From an uncultured archaeon (GTDB lineage Archaea > Thermoproteota > Nitrososphaeria_A > Caldarchaeales > Wolframiiraptoraceae): 64,000 nt of DNA. The notes under the pieces are model-generated. The model made no database searches. It worked only from the letters and a program-made list of their open reading frames with translations, and had not been told where the DNA came from. Of the stretch, positions 18,842-27,690 are shown one piece after another (positions within the stretch are counted from its first letter, which is position 1; the number at the start of each line of letters is the position of its first letter). The position numbers were made by a program, and so were the translations under genes. The DNA lies in the NCBI GenBank assembly GCA_938083505.1, contig CALKCF010000004.1:1-64000 (forward strand), given 5' to 3'.

Positions 18842-19768
18842 ATGATTGACGTGCAGCCTTACGAAAGAGCCCATAATATAGCGACTTGCTGTCAACTTGC
18901 GCTCCTCCTAGAGGTAAGCGCTTATCCTAAGCCGGGTCTTGTGCACAGAACCAAGGAATTCCATGAGACTAGCTTCGAGCATTTCTTATCTTCAGCATCC
19001 TCATTATATTGGCCATTCTTCGAAGCTGCCATGAATGGTATAAAGGGAAAATGTTCAATCGGGCGTTTGGTAAAGCTTGCAGTGAGACGAATGCTTGACT
19101 GGCAGCACGGTGGTAACACACACCTAGGGGCCCTTTTGTTAATCATACCGATGGCAACAGCGGCCGGTATGATTAATGATTTTCCTGTCGGACCAAGCAA
19201 ACTTAGGAAAGAACTGATGAGTGTTTTAAAAATGATGAGACCCAAAGATACCAAAGAGATCTTTCAGTCCATAGCTTATGTAATGCCAGGAGGTCTTGGA
19301 AGGGTCCCCTATCTGGATGTGAAGGAACAAAGGACCTATGAAGAAATTAGGCGCAAGAAGATTACACCTATAGTGGCACTAAAGCCTTACGTAGATAGAG
19401 ACATAGTCGCACATGAGTGGGCAACAGGTTACAGTCTGACGTTTGAGTTGGGATATAAAGAGTTGAAGAGGCAGATAGCGAGGGCAAAGAACTTAAACGA
19501 AGCTATCGTTAACACGTTTTTGAAAATACTTGCTCAAAAACCAGATACACTTATTATAAGAAGGGCTGGAATCCAACTTGCTAGACTCGCGTCGGCCATG
19601 GCGGCGAAGGCAATAAAGCTAGGAGGTATAAGCTATGCAAAGGGAATCGAAGAGGTTGCAAAGATGGATGAACAATTTAGGAAGACAAAGTCCATGAGAC
19701 CCGGCGCAACAGCTGACCTTTTATGTTCGTCCTTAGTCGTTCTCTTAATGGAGGGTTTTCGACCCTAG
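18842..19768 (+). CDS. Triphosphoribosyl-dephospho-CoA synthase (CitG/MdcB)-like protein
   Basis: 308 residues. Family motifs: LEVSAYPKPGLVHR near the start, LDWQHGGNTHLGALLL with the conserved NTHxG, and YAKGIEEVAKMD near the end. In bacteria CitG and MdcB make the prosthetic-group precursor for citrate or malonate decarboxylase from ATP and dephospho-CoA. No such lyase is visible here. Archaea and H4MPT-using bacteria carry this homologue without a lyase, and from memory it travels with methanopterin genes and DUF447. The next gene is DUF447, and mptG, mptA and mptE lie 7 kb away. A C1-cofactor role is inference. Confidence 0.75.
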   Translation: MIDVQPYERAHNIATCCQLALLLEVSAYPKPGLVHRTKEFHETSFEHFLSSASSLYWPFFEAAMNGIKGKCSIGRLVKLAVRRMLDWQHGGNTHLGALLLIIPMATAAGMINDFPVGPSKLRKELMSVLKMMRPKDTKEIFQSIAYVMPGGLGRVPYLDVKEQRTYEEIRRKKITPIVALKPYVDRDIVAHEWATGYSLTFELGYKELKRQIARAKNLNEAIVNTFLKILAQKPDTLIIRRAGIQLARLASAMAAKAIKLGGISYAKGIEEVAKMDEQFRKTKSMRPGATADLLCSSLVVLLMEGFRP

Positions 19769-19800
19769 GTTTTCATACGTTTAGGGGGTGTGGGAGTATT

Positions 19801-20493
19801 ATGTATGAAGCGTATACGGAAGGAGACCTCAGAAAGTTTATGAAGATGAATCATATAATCCCCAATGTAATTTACGAATGTATACTAACCACGAAGGCTG
19901 ATAACGAGACTAACGTGGCACCAATGGGCGTCGTCTTTGAACACGACACAGTGTTATTAAGAACATTTAAGAACACGAAAAGTTATAAGTTGTTGACACG
20001 CGTTCCATACGGTGTCATCAATTTTACCGACAATGTCGAAATATTTTACGTAACAACTTTTAACACGGAAATCGATTTTAACGAACTCCTCACTTCATCC
20101 ACTTCTGTGCCTGTACCGTCATTGATAAATGCGTATGCTAAGTTAGAATTTTCCGTGGAAGAGGTTGTGTGCGAAGATGATAACAAGGTAGTTTTCAGAT
20201 GCAAAGTGCTTAAGGCTTTATGGAAAAGAAGGGAAGCAAGACCGTATACGAGGGCTGAGCACGCAATTATCGAATCGCTCATTCATGCAACAAGGATAAA
20301 ATTCTTCCTAGAACATGGCATGATTCAAGAAGCCATTCGACTTACACTCCTTGTCAAACATTATGATGCGTTGATTTCTAGGATAGCGCCGAATACTGTC
20401 TACTCGTCCATAATGAACAAACTGAAAGTATTAATTTCTAGCTGGGGACTGTCAAGTCCTCTTTCGACTTTTTTTGAATTCCAAAAAGATTAG
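19801..20493 (+). CDS. DUF447 family protein (flavin-binding split-barrel-like)
   Basis: 230 residues from ATG 19801, after a GGGGGTGTGGGA tract. The N-terminal part (NVIYECILTTKADNETNVAPMG) has the look of a split-barrel flavin or pyridoxamine-oxidase-like fold; the C-terminal part is helical. It matches archaeal DUF447. It is 32 bases after the CitG-like gene. The function is unknown; a link with methanopterin synthesis or C1 metabolism is suggested by family context only. Its last 42 bases overlap the end of the opposite signal-peptidase gene. Confidence 0.7.
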   Translation: MYEAYTEGDLRKFMKMNHIIPNVIYECILTTKADNETNVAPMGVVFEHDTVLLRTFKNTKSYKLLTRVPYGVINFTDNVEIFYVTTFNTEIDFNELLTSSTSVPVPSLINAYAKLEFSVEEVVCEDDNKVVFRCKVLKALWKRREARPYTRAEHAIIESLIHATRIKFFLEHGMIQEAIRLTLLVKHYDALISRIAPNTVYSSIMNKLKVLISSWGLSSPLSTFFEFQKD

Positions 20494-21006
20494 GAAAATG
20501 TTGACAATAATGAAAATCACGAGAGTTATGCTACCGTAGGGAGGAAATATCTCGCCTTTAAGGAAAAGTGACAGGTAGCCCAAACCTGTCCAGTATGGCA
20601 ACTTCATGCCGGTCCACTTTCCTACAATACAGCTTGACGGAACAGGGCTCCAAGGATCCGGCATGAAGTTGGCATCACCTTTAGTGATGAAGCCTTCTTC
20701 CGTGACTCCTACTGCTCTATGCACTATAAGATAGCGTACATCACCACAGTATGGAGGTTTAAAGAACACTATTACATCCCCATCCTTTGGGTCTGCCTTT
20801 ATCTCTGAGGGTTGGACCGATATAGCGATTATTATGTCTCCGACGCGTAGAACTGGCTCCATACTTCCACTTTTTACAACCAAGAACGAAAATGATGTGC
20901 CAACGGTACCTTGGACCGCAGAGAATATGCCAATAATTATTAAGAAAATTAATACTACGTAAAAAAAGTAGAGGAATATGCGCCCTATGGTTTTAAGTTG
21001 AACCAT
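20452..21006 (-). CDS. Signal peptidase I, archaeal Ser/His type
   Basis: 184 residues from ATG 21006, chosen because AGGTGAG stands a few bases upstream; GTG 21015 would begin just after the previous stop. A membrane anchor (residues 8-28) precedes VKSGSMEPVLRVGD with the nucleophile serine. The second catalytic residue is the histidine in YLIVHRAVG, which replaces the bacterial lysine. A second hydrophobic helix ends the protein. It removes signal peptides at the membrane. It follows directly after the gene for a 901-residue secreted protein, suggesting a dedicated or coregulated processing pair. Confidence 0.88.
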   Translation of the reverse strand: MVQLKTIGRIFLYFFYVVLIFLIIIGIFSAVQGTVGTSFSFLVVKSGSMEPVLRVGDIIIAISVQPSEIKADPKDGDVIVFFKPPYCGDVRYLIVHRAVGVTEEGFITKGDANFMPDPWSPVPSSCIVGKWTGMKLPYWTGLGYLSLFLKGEIFPPYGSITLVIFIIVNIFLIFLEFKKSRKRT

Positions 21007-21015
21007 GTAACTCAC

Positions 21016-23721
21016 CTAGATCCTCGGTAAATGTTCCCTCCGAACACCTTCACTACCACGGCCTCTCGCTCTACGTAACACCAGCTTTCGCAAAATGCTC
21101 CACCTATTGATAAATTTTTTTATGCAAGAGAAGCTAACTAAACTGATGATACCTAACGCTACACCAAGCACAATATATGGTTCAACAACTCTCGGTGTAA
21201 GATGAATTATAACGACCTCGTTGTTGACATTAGCTTCATAACTTGAGTTGAGTGCATACTCGTCTATTCTGAGCTGAAAAACGTAAACACCTTTGGCAAG
21301 GTATGTGGATAACGCACCGTTTGGATCTGTTGTTCCATGTGCGATAACGTTCCCATTTTTTGATAATGTTACTTCGGCACCTTCAATCGGTCTGCCCTTT
21401 ATGTCTTTTAACTTAAGAATAGTTAAGTAGACTTCCGCGTCTAAAAGCATGTTGACTCTCCCATAAACTGAAAGGTCTTTCTTGGAAACCTCAGTGTCTT
21501 GGTAATAGGCAACGAAAGTGTAGTCCCCTTTTGGCAACCTCTTTGATATTTTACCAGCACTGTCTAATTCTAAGACCATCAGTTCTTCTGCTTTTAGATA
21601 TACCTTGACGTATCCGGAGGACATCGGCTTGCCGTCCGCCATCTTATAACTTAGCGTCACCGTGTAAACACTTGACAAGAGTTCTACTATTTGCTCGTCA
21701 TATTGTAGCATAAAGCTGACCTCACCAGCAGCAACACCGTAGAGGCAATACCTGATCAAAAGCAGAGATGCCGGTATGTTTTCAATCCTTGCAATACCTT
21801 CGGCCGTCACACCGCTCTTCAGCTCATTGTTCCCAAACAAAACAGAAACCGTACCCTCCTCTAGTAACATTTTATCCACGTCGAAGACTTTAACCACGAC
21901 ATCGTACACTCGTGTTCCTGATATCGTATGTATAACACTGGAAGTTACAATCAAGGAATCACTATAAATTTCAACACCATATAAATTGATAGATAAGCTA
22001 CACGTTGTCTGGGGTACGTTCTTTATGATAACAATGCCTGAAGAGTTTGTCAATCCATTTAATCTGACATCTCCTACCTTGACTGTCACTTCTGCACCAT
22101 TAATAGGTGCTACGCCATCATAATCTAAAACCTCAAGCTTAAGGTTGTGGACATTGGTTTTAACAGTTAACTCAATGTCGTTATCAATCATCAAATCCTC
22201 CACAATAGCCACATTAAAGCCAACGTGCCTCACATAGAGTGAATATCTTATTGGTATGAGGCCCCTTATGATTGCCAAACCTCCATCGTCAGCCGTTACA
22301 TCACCCAATAGCTTTCCGTCATAACTCTTGATAGTAACGGTCGCTGGAACCCCTTCATTTTCAGAATTTACGAAGGTCAAATTCAGCGTGTAGGTCTTTA
22401 GCTTTACATCGAGAGTTTCCCTATCAGTACTAAAGCTTAACTTTCCTTTACCCACTGGATAGATACCATAATGTATTTCATAGTCGTAAGTGGTAGGTGG
22501 TACGTCGTTAATTGTCGCTAGACCTTGCATTGCCGTAGCCGTGATGCTGAAAGCTTCGCTTATGGTTAGCGTAACGCTAACATCGTCTTTCAATTTTTTA
22601 CTGAAGAGCCCTTCGTCGCTAAATCGGACAAAAATATCATAGAATTTTGCATTTATATTAAAAGTACCCGTCTGCTCGTTTACGTTACAGATACCCTCAT
22701 ACACCTTGACACCTACGAAACTCACGACTAAATTGTAGCTTCTCGGATAGTATACGTGACCCAGCTGTAGGATACCGTCTTTTGTGGTGACTAACTCACT
22801 GTATGGTGCACCATCACGAAAGAGCTGACCTTTAAGCTCATAACTTTCGCCTTTAATGATTCTGTTGCCTTTAGAGTTGTAAACGGTTACGTTTACCATC
22901 TGAAGAGGCACACTGACGGTATGAATTTTATCCTCTATGACTCTTATGGTATCGTTGGATAGAATATCGCCCTTATATGTTAAAAGAGTGATATAATTTT
23001 CTGGAACTAAAAATTTCAGGGATGCTTTACCATCAGAGCCGCTAATCGTGCTAGCATAAACAGGATATGCTTTAGAACCGTTCCAAACATTTACCTCAAT
23101 GCCCCGAACGGGTTTTCCATTCTTGTCACTTACCTTCACCGTTAGACTATAGAGCGCCGCATTTACTTTAACGATTCTTGTACCCTCATCAAGGACCTCT
23201 TCCTTTTTTAAGACCTCCTTACCAGCATAAATTACTCTTACCTCATAACCAGATGTCCACGGTAAATTCTTGAAAGTCACCGCACCCCCGTTATCTGTCT
23301 TACCCTCCCTTACTAACGTGTTGACACTTACTCTTACTACAGCGTTCTGGACTGCATTTCTACCAGAACTATCGTACACCACTATTTTCCAGTCTGAGAC
23401 ATCCACAGTAAACGTAACAGAGCTAGAACCTGTTGCGTTAAAAGTGGCACTATAGACAGAAAAGGTGAGGTAGGTGATGGTTATCGATTGATTCGCATAA
23501 AGGTTGACGTCAGTGAACGATACGCGGCCATAATCGTCAGTAGTTTTGGTATATGTTTCGTTTATCTTTACGACCGCTTTAGAGAGTAAGTTTCCATCCT
23601 TAGTCTTGACTGTGATGTTTAGCGTTCCATAGGAGGCAGATGCCAAAGGAAAGTACAATAATGTAACGACCAACAAAAGCGAAATAATGACTAAGAATAG
23701 AAGCCAGACGTTGCACCTCAT
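21016..23721 (-). CDS. Large surface-anchored protein with repeated Ig-like (carboxypeptidase-regulatory-type) domains
   Basis: 901 residues. Residues 1-30 are a signal peptide (VWLLFLVIISLLLVVTLLYF, then ASAS). The body holds roughly nine or ten repeats of about 85-90 residues. Each opens with a hydrophobic strand like LTVKVSDKNGKPV and carries a glycine turn such as TDDYGRVSF or TSGSDGKASL. They resemble carboxypeptidase-regulatory or transthyretin-like beta sandwiches. A C-terminal helix (VLGVALGIISLVSF) and a basic tail anchor it. It is probably an S-layer-associated or adhesion protein. The signal peptidase gene follows at once. A CTTAAAGG box lies upstream of the start. Confidence 0.75.
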   Translation of the reverse strand: MRCNVWLLFLVIISLLLVVTLLYFPLASASYGTLNITVKTKDGNLLSKAVVKINETYTKTTDDYGRVSFTDVNLYANQSITITYLTFSVYSATFNATGSSSVTFTVDVSDWKIVVYDSSGRNAVQNAVVRVSVNTLVREGKTDNGGAVTFKNLPWTSGYEVRVIYAGKEVLKKEEVLDEGTRIVKVNAALYSLTVKVSDKNGKPVRGIEVNVWNGSKAYPVYASTISGSDGKASLKFLVPENYITLLTYKGDILSNDTIRVIEDKIHTVSVPLQMVNVTVYNSKGNRIIKGESYELKGQLFRDGAPYSELVTTKDGILQLGHVYYPRSYNLVVSFVGVKVYEGICNVNEQTGTFNINAKFYDIFVRFSDEGLFSKKLKDDVSVTLTISEAFSITATAMQGLATINDVPPTTYDYEIHYGIYPVGKGKLSFSTDRETLDVKLKTYTLNLTFVNSENEGVPATVTIKSYDGKLLGDVTADDGGLAIIRGLIPIRYSLYVRHVGFNVAIVEDLMIDNDIELTVKTNVHNLKLEVLDYDGVAPINGAEVTVKVGDVRLNGLTNSSGIVIIKNVPQTTCSLSINLYGVEIYSDSLIVTSSVIHTISGTRVYDVVVKVFDVDKMLLEEGTVSVLFGNNELKSGVTAEGIARIENIPASLLLIRYCLYGVAAGEVSFMLQYDEQIVELLSSVYTVTLSYKMADGKPMSSGYVKVYLKAEELMVLELDSAGKISKRLPKGDYTFVAYYQDTEVSKKDLSVYGRVNMLLDAEVYLTILKLKDIKGRPIEGAEVTLSKNGNVIAHGTTDPNGALSTYLAKGVYVFQLRIDEYALNSSYEANVNNEVVIIHLTPRVVEPYIVLGVALGIISLVSFSCIKKFINRWSILRKLVLRRARGRGSEGVRREHLPRI

Positions 23722-23809
23722 TATAAATCTTTATAATAATGAATGTGCCTTTAAGCTTTTTGCGCAAAAATATATGCGGAAGTGTAAAGGAAATGTTTTG
23801 GTGCACAAA

Positions 23810-24229
23810 ATGACAGTTTGGTCTTGTGAACTCTCGGTAAAAACTAAGGGCGAGGGAGAAGTGGTCGATATAACGAGCATGGTAAGTTCAGCGGTGAGAA
23901 GTTCTGGAATATCGAACGGTATAGTGAACGTATTTGTCGTAGGTTCGACTGCGGCCGTAACGACAATAGAATATGAACCGGGGCTGGTCCATGATTTATC
24001 GGACATTCTGGAGAGAATCGCGCCCAAAAACCATCCATATAAGCACCATGAAAAGTGGAGCGACTATAACGGACACTCCCATATAAGAGCAGCCCTGATA
24101 GGTCCCAGCGTATCCATCCCGCTAAGGGATGGAAAATTAGTGCTAGGAACCTGGCAACAATTGGTCCTTTTAGAGTTAGATACTAGACCAAGGGAGAGAA
24201 GAGTCATAGTGACGACCATGGGCGTATAG
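23810..24229 (+). CDS. YjbQ/UPF0047 family protein
   Basis: 139 residues from ATG 23810, with GGTG six bases upstream. The frame remains open further upstream, but homology starts here (WSCELSVKTKGEGEVVDIT). Other family marks are NHPYKHHEKWSDYNGHSHI and GTWQQLVLLELDTRPRERRV. Some members have weak thiamine-phosphate synthase activity; the physiological role is unsettled. It is divergent from the large surface protein and convergent with the coiled-coil gene at 24232, only two bases from it. Confidence 0.82.
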   Translation: MTVWSCELSVKTKGEGEVVDITSMVSSAVRSSGISNGIVNVFVVGSTAAVTTIEYEPGLVHDLSDILERIAPKNHPYKHHEKWSDYNGHSHIRAALIGPSVSIPLRDGKLVLGTWQQLVLLELDTRPRERRVIVTTMGV

Positions 24230-24231
24230 AG

Positions 24232-24807
24232 CTACCTCTGGGATGAGGATATCGTATCTAATGCCCATCTTATAGAACTTATGACCTCCCTTAACCTCGT
24301 CTCGTCTCGATAATTTCTTACTATTATCTCCCTGACCCCTCCACCCTCGTAAATTATGTCGTAGTTCAGCTCTCTGCCTGGTTCCAACTTTCCTGCATCA
24401 ACGTTCTCTTTATCAACCTTGACCATAGCATCCAAAACCTTCCTGATCAAGAAAGATGAGAAGGGTTTCATATCCGACGTTATGTGCAGCTCTGGATTAA
24501 CCGTTAATCTAATTTCGTCTGGTGTTACTGTTAGCATCCCGAGCAGGTTTCCAGATTTACCGCGAAGGTTTCTAACAGTTCCTAACTCTTTTGGTTTTTC
24601 CTCTTTTTTCACGACTTCTATAGCTTTTGGTTTTTCTTCCTTCTTGAGTGCTTCAACTGTTTTGAAAGATTTTACAGCCAACTGTTCATCCACTATTGAC
24701 ACAAGAAATTTTAAGCTTTCTATCTCATTTGAGAGCTCCTCGATTCTCCTTTCTATGTAGCTTTTGACCATAGCAAGTTTTTTTAATCTTTCTTCATCTT
24801 CAGACAT
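24232..24807 (-). CDS. Conserved coiled-coil protein of unknown function, coupled to DNA ligase
   Basis: 191 residues from ATG 24807, with GGTG nine bases upstream inside the ligase stop region; GTG 24819 is an alternative. Residues 1-50 form a charged coiled coil. Then comes a Lys/Glu-rich linker with an internal repeat (KKEEKPKAIEVVKKEEKPKE). A compact C-terminal domain (MLTVTPDEIRLTVNP, FSSFLIRKVLDAMVKVD, YDIIYEGGGVREIIV) ends in a helix. I do not recognise the family. It begins four bases after the ligase gene, so a role in ligase recruitment or DNA repair is possible but only inferred from position. Confidence 0.6.
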   Translation of the reverse strand: MSEDEERLKKLAMVKSYIERRIEELSNEIESLKFLVSIVDEQLAVKSFKTVEALKKEEKPKAIEVVKKEEKPKELGTVRNLRGKSGNLLGMLTVTPDEIRLTVNPELHITSDMKPFSSFLIRKVLDAMVKVDKENVDAGKLEPGRELNYDIIYEGGGVREIIVRNYRDETRLREVISSIRWALDTISSSQR

Positions 24808-24811
24808 TCTC

Positions 24812-26590
24812 TCAAACACCTTCCATCGGTTTTTCAGCTACTTTCTTCAGCTGTCTCTCATACATGGACTTTATCTCCGAAGATGTTGTTGCATCTTCTG
24901 GAGATTTGTCTAACCTAAACCTGCCCGTGAAGCGTGGAAACCTTATGGCAAGGCCAGCCCCCTCCTTAACTAGACCCCAGTAACACGTGTGAATAGGACT
25001 AAGCGTGATCTCATCACCGATTATCTCCAGAACTATAGCAGGCTTAAGCCATACGTCCGGTTGCATGTTGGAGTCGACCCTTGGAGGTTTGTCCTTTGAT
25101 ATGTAGGGTGATAGCATCTCCGGCAACTTAGCTAAATCCTCATCCGTAAAGCCTGAGCCCACCTTACAGACAGACTCAAAAACATCTTCTTCAGGATTGT
25201 ATGCTGCCATGAGTAAAGCACCAAATTTTCCCCTCCTTTTTCCCCTTCCATAAAAAGCTCCAACAACGACAAGGTCAACCGTGTCAACCATCTTGGAAAC
25301 ATAGGAACGTTTGTATTTAATCCATAGCCAGCCTCTTGCACCTGCTTTATAGACAGACTCCGAGGATGTTGATTTAACTATCACTCCCTCGCAGCCGTTC
25401 TCAACAGCTTTTAGGAAGAAAACTTCTAGTTCCTTAGGGTCTTTAACCAACTTGCTTTCAGTTAACATGACACTCTCATTAACATCTATTATCCTCTCAA
25501 GCACTTCCCTTCTCTCTAAGAGGGGTTTGGATGTTAGGTCCTCTCCGTCCGCGTAAAGCACATCAAAAAAGAACATGTTGACCGGATAATTTTCTATAGC
25601 CTCTTCGATATCATACTTCCTTCTTCTATGCATCAACTCTTGAAAAGGAAGCATTTCGCCTGTTTCTGGATCTATCGCAACAACCTCGCATTCGACTATG
25701 GCTTCTTTCGCCTTTATACAATTCCTAGCGTAGTTTACAACGTCGGGATATTGCGCGGTTATATTCTCCTGCCGTCTTGAGAAGATAATTATCTCTTCAC
25801 CTCGCTTATGTATTTGCATCCTTTCACCATCGTACTTAAACTCTGCTAATCCTTTACCGTCCAACTTTTCCAAAATTTCCTCAGCAGTGGGGAGCCTTTC
25901 AGCTAACATGGGTCTTATCGGGTTTCCGACCCTTATCTTAAACTCTTTTATAGCCTTCACTCCTCCCTCTGCTGCCACCTTTGCAACAAGGCCTATATCG
26001 GAGCTTATGTTGTAGGCTCTCTCAAAAACATCCCTAACCTCCTTACTGCCTCCATATGCCACGGCAAGCGCGTCCAGTATCGTCATATCAGCAATACCGA
26101 GCCTCATCGTACCCGTTACCATCCTCATGATGTATTTTGCCTCTTTTGACTGAGCAGAGCCGAGAATTCCAACGAGTATTTGGAGCTTTGTCTCTATAGC
26201 ACCTTCTCCCATGGTCCTTGCTATCTTTTCTAAGGATGAGTATACGCGTTCGACAGTTAAAGGTTCTATGAATAAGGTTATTTGGGCTTTCGATGTAAGA
26301 AGCTTTTCAGCTACTAACCCAACGTCGCCCAATTTTCCATAAAGCTCCTGTATCTTCTTCTCGGATGCACCAGTAACTGCTTTGAGTGCCCTAAGTGCCA
26401 GCTTTTCTGCAACACCCAGCTCTATTCCTACAAAAGGTGGATAAAGCTCGCCCAAAGTCATGTAAACAACCTTGTCTATTATTTCAGGGCTTGTTTTCTT
26501 GAAAAGCTCAACGAGTATGTCTGTCATCTCCAGCCTTTTCGTCGTGGCTTCGATCCTTTCATAGAATTCAACAAGCTCCGAGAACAGCAT
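24812..26590 (-). CDS. lig: ATP-dependent DNA ligase
   Basis: 592 residues, standard for archaeal LigI. An N-terminal DNA-binding domain (residues 1-210) precedes the adenylation domain with the nucleotidyl-lysine motif AEFKYDGERMQIH. Further motifs are SRRQENIT, FFFDVLYADGED, CEGVIVKS and WIKYKRSY. An OB-fold ends the protein. It seals nicks in replication and repair, joining Okazaki fragments with PCNA. The ATG start lies at 26590. The coiled-coil gene is joined at its 3' end. A 91-base gap separates its start from mptG. Confidence 0.93.
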   Translation of the reverse strand: MLFSELVEFYERIEATTKRLEMTDILVELFKKTSPEIIDKVVYMTLGELYPPFVGIELGVAEKLALRALKAVTGASEKKIQELYGKLGDVGLVAEKLLTSKAQITLFIEPLTVERVYSSLEKIARTMGEGAIETKLQILVGILGSAQSKEAKYIMRMVTGTMRLGIADMTILDALAVAYGGSKEVRDVFERAYNISSDIGLVAKVAAEGGVKAIKEFKIRVGNPIRPMLAERLPTAEEILEKLDGKGLAEFKYDGERMQIHKRGEEIIIFSRRQENITAQYPDVVNYARNCIKAKEAIVECEVVAIDPETGEMLPFQELMHRRRKYDIEEAIENYPVNMFFFDVLYADGEDLTSKPLLERREVLERIIDVNESVMLTESKLVKDPKELEVFFLKAVENGCEGVIVKSTSSESVYKAGARGWLWIKYKRSYVSKMVDTVDLVVVGAFYGRGKRRGKFGALLMAAYNPEEDVFESVCKVGSGFTDEDLAKLPEMLSPYISKDKPPRVDSNMQPDVWLKPAIVLEIIGDEITLSPIHTCYWGLVKEGAGLAIRFPRFTGRFRLDKSPEDATTSSEIKSMYERQLKKVAEKPMEGV

Positions 26591-26681
26591 TCCAAGTTAT
26601 TATATTTTTAAGCTCATAGATAAACCGTTATCGAGTTGATTTGCTATTTAGAGTCACGGGGAGCATTTTAAAATACTACCT

Positions 26682-27626
26682 CTAAATTCTTCGTATAATG
26701 GCGCCGGAGTTTAAAGCATTCGTAATTAGCACAACCCCCCTGCCTGCAAGAACGTCATTCAAAGCGGATGCTATCCTTTCCGCACTCTTTATAGAATCTG
26801 TAAAACCGTATGCCGTGGGTCCCCATGAACTTTGACCTGCGCCGGCCGCACCATTATCTAGCATAGTTTTGATACAAAGCTGTGTTAACTCATTCGAAAA
26901 TGTGCCTCCTTGAACACCTGAAAAGTATGTGCCTACGAGCCTCTGCACCTCGCTCAGTGCCTCTCCAAATCCCCACACATCCTCTTCCAATATGTTTGGG
27001 ATCAACTTCATCAGCACGAGTCTAGATATTTTCTCAGCTATCCATTCAGGCTGTATTCCAAGCTTCCTAAACGCTATCTCCTCCTCATCTTCGTTTAATC
27101 CTCTGATACCAGAAGGTATTACAAGCACTATGGGCCATCTTTCTGGAAAGTTTATTCGTGTGATAACCGGTGGGAGCTTTTTCCTGTTAGGGCTTATGCC
27201 ACCATCAATAATAAAGCCACCATGTTTAAAGACAGCTGTTCCGATACCAGACATTGTGCCCCTTCCAAGCTTGATTGCCAACTCCTCAACCGAAATTTCA
27301 ACGTCCATAAGGTTTGCCAGACCTGTTGCTATGCCCAGCAACATCTGGGTTCCGGAACCTAGGCCAACATGCCTTGGTATCTTTTCCATGACCCTTACGG
27401 TGAACCCATTGACCATGCCTAGCACTGACTTGGATTTTTCAGCAAACTCTTTTATGGACACGTCATACGGTTCAACCACGATATCTGATGGTCCAGGCTC
27501 GATAATCGCCTCGAAGGACGGTGTTGAAACGGAGAGACCTAAGGAGCCGTAAAGCCTACCGAGATTGCCGTTAAGGTCTATCATACCAAGATGAAGCCTG
27601 GAAGGTGTCTTGATGTATACTTTCAA
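26682..27626 (-). CDS. mptG: Beta-ribofuranosylaminobenzene 5'-phosphate synthase (methanopterin synthesis)
   Basis: 314 residues, GHMP-kinase superfamily fold. Motifs: IKTPSRLHLGMIDLNG at the N-terminus, PRHVGLGSGTQMLLGIATGL as the GHMP loop, and AAGAGQSSWGPTAYGF near the C-terminus, all typical of this synthase. It couples 4-hydroxybenzoate or a related aromatic acid with PRPP in the first committed step to the arylamine part of tetrahydromethanopterin. It starts with TTG 27626 and has GGTGAG upstream. It diverges from mptA across a 64-base AT-rich promoter gap. Confidence 0.88.
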   Translation of the reverse strand: MKVYIKTPSRLHLGMIDLNGNLGRLYGSLGLSVSTPSFEAIIEPGPSDIVVEPYDVSIKEFAEKSKSVLGMVNGFTVRVMEKIPRHVGLGSGTQMLLGIATGLANLMDVEISVEELAIKLGRGTMSGIGTAVFKHGGFIIDGGISPNRKKLPPVITRINFPERWPIVLVIPSGIRGLNEDEEEIAFRKLGIQPEWIAEKISRLVLMKLIPNILEEDVWGFGEALSEVQRLVGTYFSGVQGGTFSNELTQLCIKTMLDNGAAGAGQSSWGPTAYGFTDSIKSAERIASALNDVLAGRGVVLITNALNSGAIIRRI

Positions 27627-27690
27627 GTCATACTCACCATTAAATCTCGGTTGAATCCTAATACTCTTAAATTATAATTATAATATAGTT

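Noticed and set aside
26929-27552. 207-codon open frame on the plus strand
   Set aside because: Low-complexity Ser/Pro-rich shadow of mptG; no family resemblance.
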